64,000 nucleotides of DNA from Saprospiraceae bacterium (GTDB lineage Bacteria > Bacteroidota > Bacteroidia > Chitinophagales > Saprospiraceae): contig JAHDBJ010000009.1 of assembly GCA_020630435.1 (NCBI GenBank), positions 1 through 64,000 of the forward strand, in the 5' to 3' direction. The notes beneath the pieces were generated by a model. It was not told the DNA's origin. It saw nothing but the letters and a program-made list of their open reading frames with translations, and searched no databases. Below, piece by piece: positions 61,435 through 64,000 of this stretch; positions within the stretch are counted from its first letter, which is position 1; each line of letters begins with the position of its first letter. A program made the position numbers and the translations under genes.

Positions 61435-64000
61435 ATGAAAAAAATAGTCGTTTTTATATGTTTTTTAATATCAAGTATCAGCTTTGTCAATGCTCAATGT
61501 CCGACAGGAGATATTACCCTCACTACTCAGGCAGAAATAGATGCCTTTGCCACAAACTATCCTAACTGTACGGAAATGAATTATGATATTACGATTACTG
61601 GTGCGGGTATTACGAATTTTAGTGGTTTAGGGAGTTTAATAGAAATTAGAGATTTAAGAATTAAAAATTGTCCCGATTTAACATCAATAATAGGATTAAA
61701 TAACCTTGAAGATGTATCTAGTTTAGAATTAATCGATAATCCTAATTTGTCATCCTTAGCAGGCTTTTCAGGTGTTGAATCCTCTACATCTTTAATAGAA
61801 ATTATTAATAATGATAAACTCATTAACCTTGATGGGCTGCACAATATTCTTGGAATAGGTAGTTTGTATTTAGAAGATAATGATGAATTGGTTTCACTTA
61901 CAAATTTTAATGTTGGATCTAGTGGTCTTCTTGGGGTCTCTATTAATATTGAAAATAATGATAAATTGATTGATATTGATGGATTAAGCAGTCTTTATGG
62001 ACCTGGAGATATATGGATTTTGGGAAATGAAAGGCTGCAATCCTTAGAATCGTTGGGGGGCTTGCAATATAATGGCTCACCGTACTCTGTAGTGATAGGA
62101 GCTAATCCTAATTTAACAGTTTGTAATATTCCTATAGTTTGTAGTTATATTGAAGATGATAGGGTCGATTTTCCTCAAATTGGTGGAAATAGTGGTTGTT
62201 GTTTGTCGTTTATCCCACTTTACAAGTATTGTGAGGAAGAACTTCCCACTCCTTCTACTAACTTTAGTATTGAATCAACATGCACAGATGGTTTCCTACA
62301 ATTAGATAGCGAGATTGATAGCTATGATGAATATTTTTGGACATTTTCAGGGACGTCTAATCCTAGTCCTGCAACTTCTTCAAATCCAAATCCAGTAATA
62401 AATGTATCCAATTCAGGGACTTTAATAGCAACATTGAAAGTAATAGAATGCTTAAATTCTGCAGAACAAACTACGACCTTTGACATTACAGTCGCAAATA
62501 CACCTATTGCAGGTTTCCATTCAGGAGCTATTGATTTTAGCTGTCCTTTAGATGGGAATAGCGTACAATTTTTTGATAGCTCTACAGATGCAGTGTCTTA
62601 TCATTGGAAATTTCTGGGAACTTCTAATCCTTCTCCTAGTGTTTCAACCGTAAAAGATCCAATTGTATATTTTGGTAATTCTGGTTCTCTCAAAGTTATT
62701 TTGACAGTAACTAATTGTCTAGGAGAAGAAAGCAATCCTTTTGCTGAAGTATACAATATATATTTAGACCAAGCAGACATTCCTAGCCAAGATTTGAATC
62801 TAGAAGTTTTTGAAGGCGATAAATTAAGCTTAGATTGGGTAGAGGCTTGTGGCGAGGATCGATATCGATTGTTAAGAGCAACTTGTGCTGATCCTTTTAG
62901 TACTATAGCAGTCCTTCCTTCTGGCAGTTCTAATTATGTAGATACGGATGTGGTAGTAGGTATTGATTATTTTTATAAATTAAAAATAGAAAAGCCTACT
63001 GGCAATGAAGTTTATACGGTTGGGGGTAACCTTAGCGATGGTGAAATTCCTAAATTACTCAATACGCCTCAAAACTTTAAGGCCGTTGGGGCAAGCTGCT
63101 CTTCTATAGAATTACAGTGGGTTGATAATAATGAGCATGAGTGTCAATTTTATGTGTACCGTTCTGTTGATGGTGGTGATTTTGAAGAAATTGATATTCT
63201 TCCTAAAAATGCTACAAGTTATATTGATGAAGGGCTACAAGCTGGTATAGCATATTGCTACAGGGTAAAACCTGCACATAAAGTTAGTATCTCTGGTTCT
63301 AGTACTGTAGCAGAATGCAAAACACTATCTGGTTCGGCTCCCGAAGCTCCAAATAATCCAGCACTTTTTGCGGTGAGTGGTTTGCCTGATAGAATCGTTG
63401 TTACTTGGCAAGATAGTGAGGAAGCGGAAAGGTATAGAATATTAAGAGCAGTATGTGGTGAAAGCTTTACCAATATGGGGTTAGTAGATAGAAATGTTGA
63501 AAGTTTTACAGATACTTCGGTAAGTAGTGGTGTAGAGTATGTATATAAAATAAAAGCAGAAAATTGTGAAGGAAGTACGGCTATTGCTGTAGCAGGGAGC
63601 TTAGATGAGGGGGAACTTCCAGTAACGCCTGATGCCCCTACTAATCTTACGGCTCAAGCCAATGGCAGTAACGTTGTGGATTTATCATGGTCTTATACCA
63701 ATGGATATGAATGTGGTTTTAAAATATTACGCTCAGTAAATGGAGGTAGTTTTACGCCTTATGATGAAGTAGGAAGATATGATCGTACTTACCAAGATGA
63801 TGCCGCTTTTGATTTGGCTAATAATCAATATTGTTATAAAGTAAAGGCTTTTACACCTGGAGGAAGTTCAACTTCAATGGAAGTCTGTAGTGGTGCCAAT
63901 ATGCGATTAGCTATAGAAAAGACTAGTCCAAGTATCAAGGTTTACCCCAACCCTACAAGTGGGCATTTGACCCTAGAAGGAATGAACGAAGCAGGAGCAG
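61435..64000 (+). CDS. Secreted L-domain/PKD/Fn3 adhesin with T9SS type A sorting domain, 3'-truncated by window edge
   Basis: This frame opens with ATG at 61435 and stays open to the window end (about 855 codons). The signal peptide is MKKIVVFICFLISSISFVN then AQC. Residues ~25-245 form a leucine-rich/receptor-L-like solenoid (LTSIIGLNNLEDVSSLELID, LINLDGLHNILGIGSLYLED, LIDIDGLSSLYGPGDIWILG, closing with NLTVCNIPIVCSYIED). Two PKD-type domains follow (YFWTFSGTSNPSPATSSNPN and YHWKFLGTSNPSPSVSTVKD), then four Fn3-like domains (IELQWVDNNEHECQFYVYRS, IVVTWQDSEEAERYRILRA, VDLSWSYTNGYECGFKILRS). The type A sorting domain starts at VYPNPTSGHLTLEG near residue 834 and is cut by the edge. Surface adhesion is the likely role. 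Confidence 0.88.
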   Translation, partial: MKKIVVFICFLISSISFVNAQCPTGDITLTTQAEIDAFATNYPNCTEMNYDITITGAGITNFSGLGSLIEIRDLRIKNCPDLTSIIGLNNLEDVSSLELIDNPNLSSLAGFSGVESSTSLIEIINNDKLINLDGLHNILGIGSLYLEDNDELVSLTNFNVGSSGLLGVSINIENNDKLIDIDGLSSLYGPGDIWILGNERLQSLESLGGLQYNGSPYSVVIGANPNLTVCNIPIVCSYIEDDRVDFPQIGGNSGCCLSFIPLYKYCEEELPTPSTNFSIESTCTDGFLQLDSEIDSYDEYFWTFSGTSNPSPATSSNPNPVINVSNSGTLIATLKVIECLNSAEQTTTFDITVANTPIAGFHSGAIDFSCPLDGNSVQFFDSSTDAVSYHWKFLGTSNPSPSVSTVKDPIVYFGNSGSLKVILTVTNCLGEESNPFAEVYNIYLDQADIPSQDLNLEVFEGDKLSLDWVEACGEDRYRLLRATCADPFSTIAVLPSGSSNYVDTDVVVGIDYFYKLKIEKPTGNEVYTVGGNLSDGEIPKLLNTPQNFKAVGASCSSIELQWVDNNEHECQFYVYRSVDGGDFEEIDILPKNATSYIDEGLQAGIAYCYRVKPAHKVSISGSSTVAECKTLSGSAPEAPNNPALFAVSGLPDRIVVTWQDSEEAERYRILRAVCGESFTNMGLVDRNVESFTDTSVSSGVEYVYKIKAENCEGSTAIAVAGSLDEGELPVTPDAPTNLTAQANGSNVVDLSWSYTNGYECGFKILRSVNGGSFTPYDEVGRYDRTYQDDAAFDLANNQYCYKVKAFTPGGSSTSMEVCSGANMRLAIEKTSPSIKVYPNPTSGHLTLEGMNEAGA

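Overview
The window reads as a chromosomal segment of a low-GC, AT-rich Bacteroidota, most plausibly a Saprospiria-like marine or gliding lineage. This rests on several secreted proteins carrying type IX secretion (T9SS) sorting domains (type A YPNP-type and type B gliding-associated CHU_C-type), a hybrid reg_prop/Y_Y_Y sensor kinase, DUF3108, DUF2853 and YbaB genes, near absence of Shine-Dalgarno sequences, and recurring TAnnTTTG promoter elements. The genus assignment is inference. I see no rRNA, tRNA, CRISPR array, insertion sequence or prophage.

Layout. 1-4.5 kb: 3' part of a giant repeat-rich adhesin. 4.8-8.8 kb: ftsK followed by an unusual adenylate kinase-MoxR fusion. 8.8-16.8 kb: a METTL25-like methyltransferase, an S9 peptidase with a small lipoprotein, an acyl-CoA dehydrogenase, a GbsR/MarR regulator with a membrane MutS-like ATPase, and a bacilliredoxin. 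16.9-23.1 kb: TPR protein, a spacer with REP-like palindromes, a TlpA-like lipoprotein, rlmN, a 4-TM protein, a biotin carrier protein and a PLP decarboxylase. 23.3-35.5 kb, mostly minus strand: a cholesterol-dependent-cytolysin-like pore-forming toxin, DUF3108, alanine dehydrogenase, tsaE, T9SS proteins, ybaB, DUF2853 and a large zincin/propeller/Omp85 protein.

35.7-42.2 kb: a metallo-hydrolase and then a GlgE-pathway glucan operon (glgE, maltokinase, glgB) without treS. 42.5-44.5 kb: a convergent type II restriction-modification pair (Eco47II-like nuclease and an HTH-fused cytosine-5 methyltransferase), then ubiX. 45.4-51.9 kb: two T9SS cargo proteins and two tandem thioredoxin-fold proteins. 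51.9-57.6 kb: a five-gene minus-strand operon with a reg_prop sensor kinase, a small orphan, a GNAT acetyltransferase, an EAD11-like membrane adaptor and a DUF58 protein. 58-64 kb: a beta-helix lipoprotein, an ECF sigma/anti-sigma-like/Spy-like operon, and the 5' part of another T9SS adhesin.

Strongest candidates for a second look are the Adk-MoxR fusion, the CDC-like toxin lacking the undecapeptide, the EAD11-like TM protein in the sensor kinase/DUF58 operon, the pseudo-zincin Omp85 protein, and the restriction-modification pair with a built-in DNA-binding domain. Several gene starts were moved from upstream TTG/GTG codons to the ATG that exposes the family N-terminus or signal peptide.
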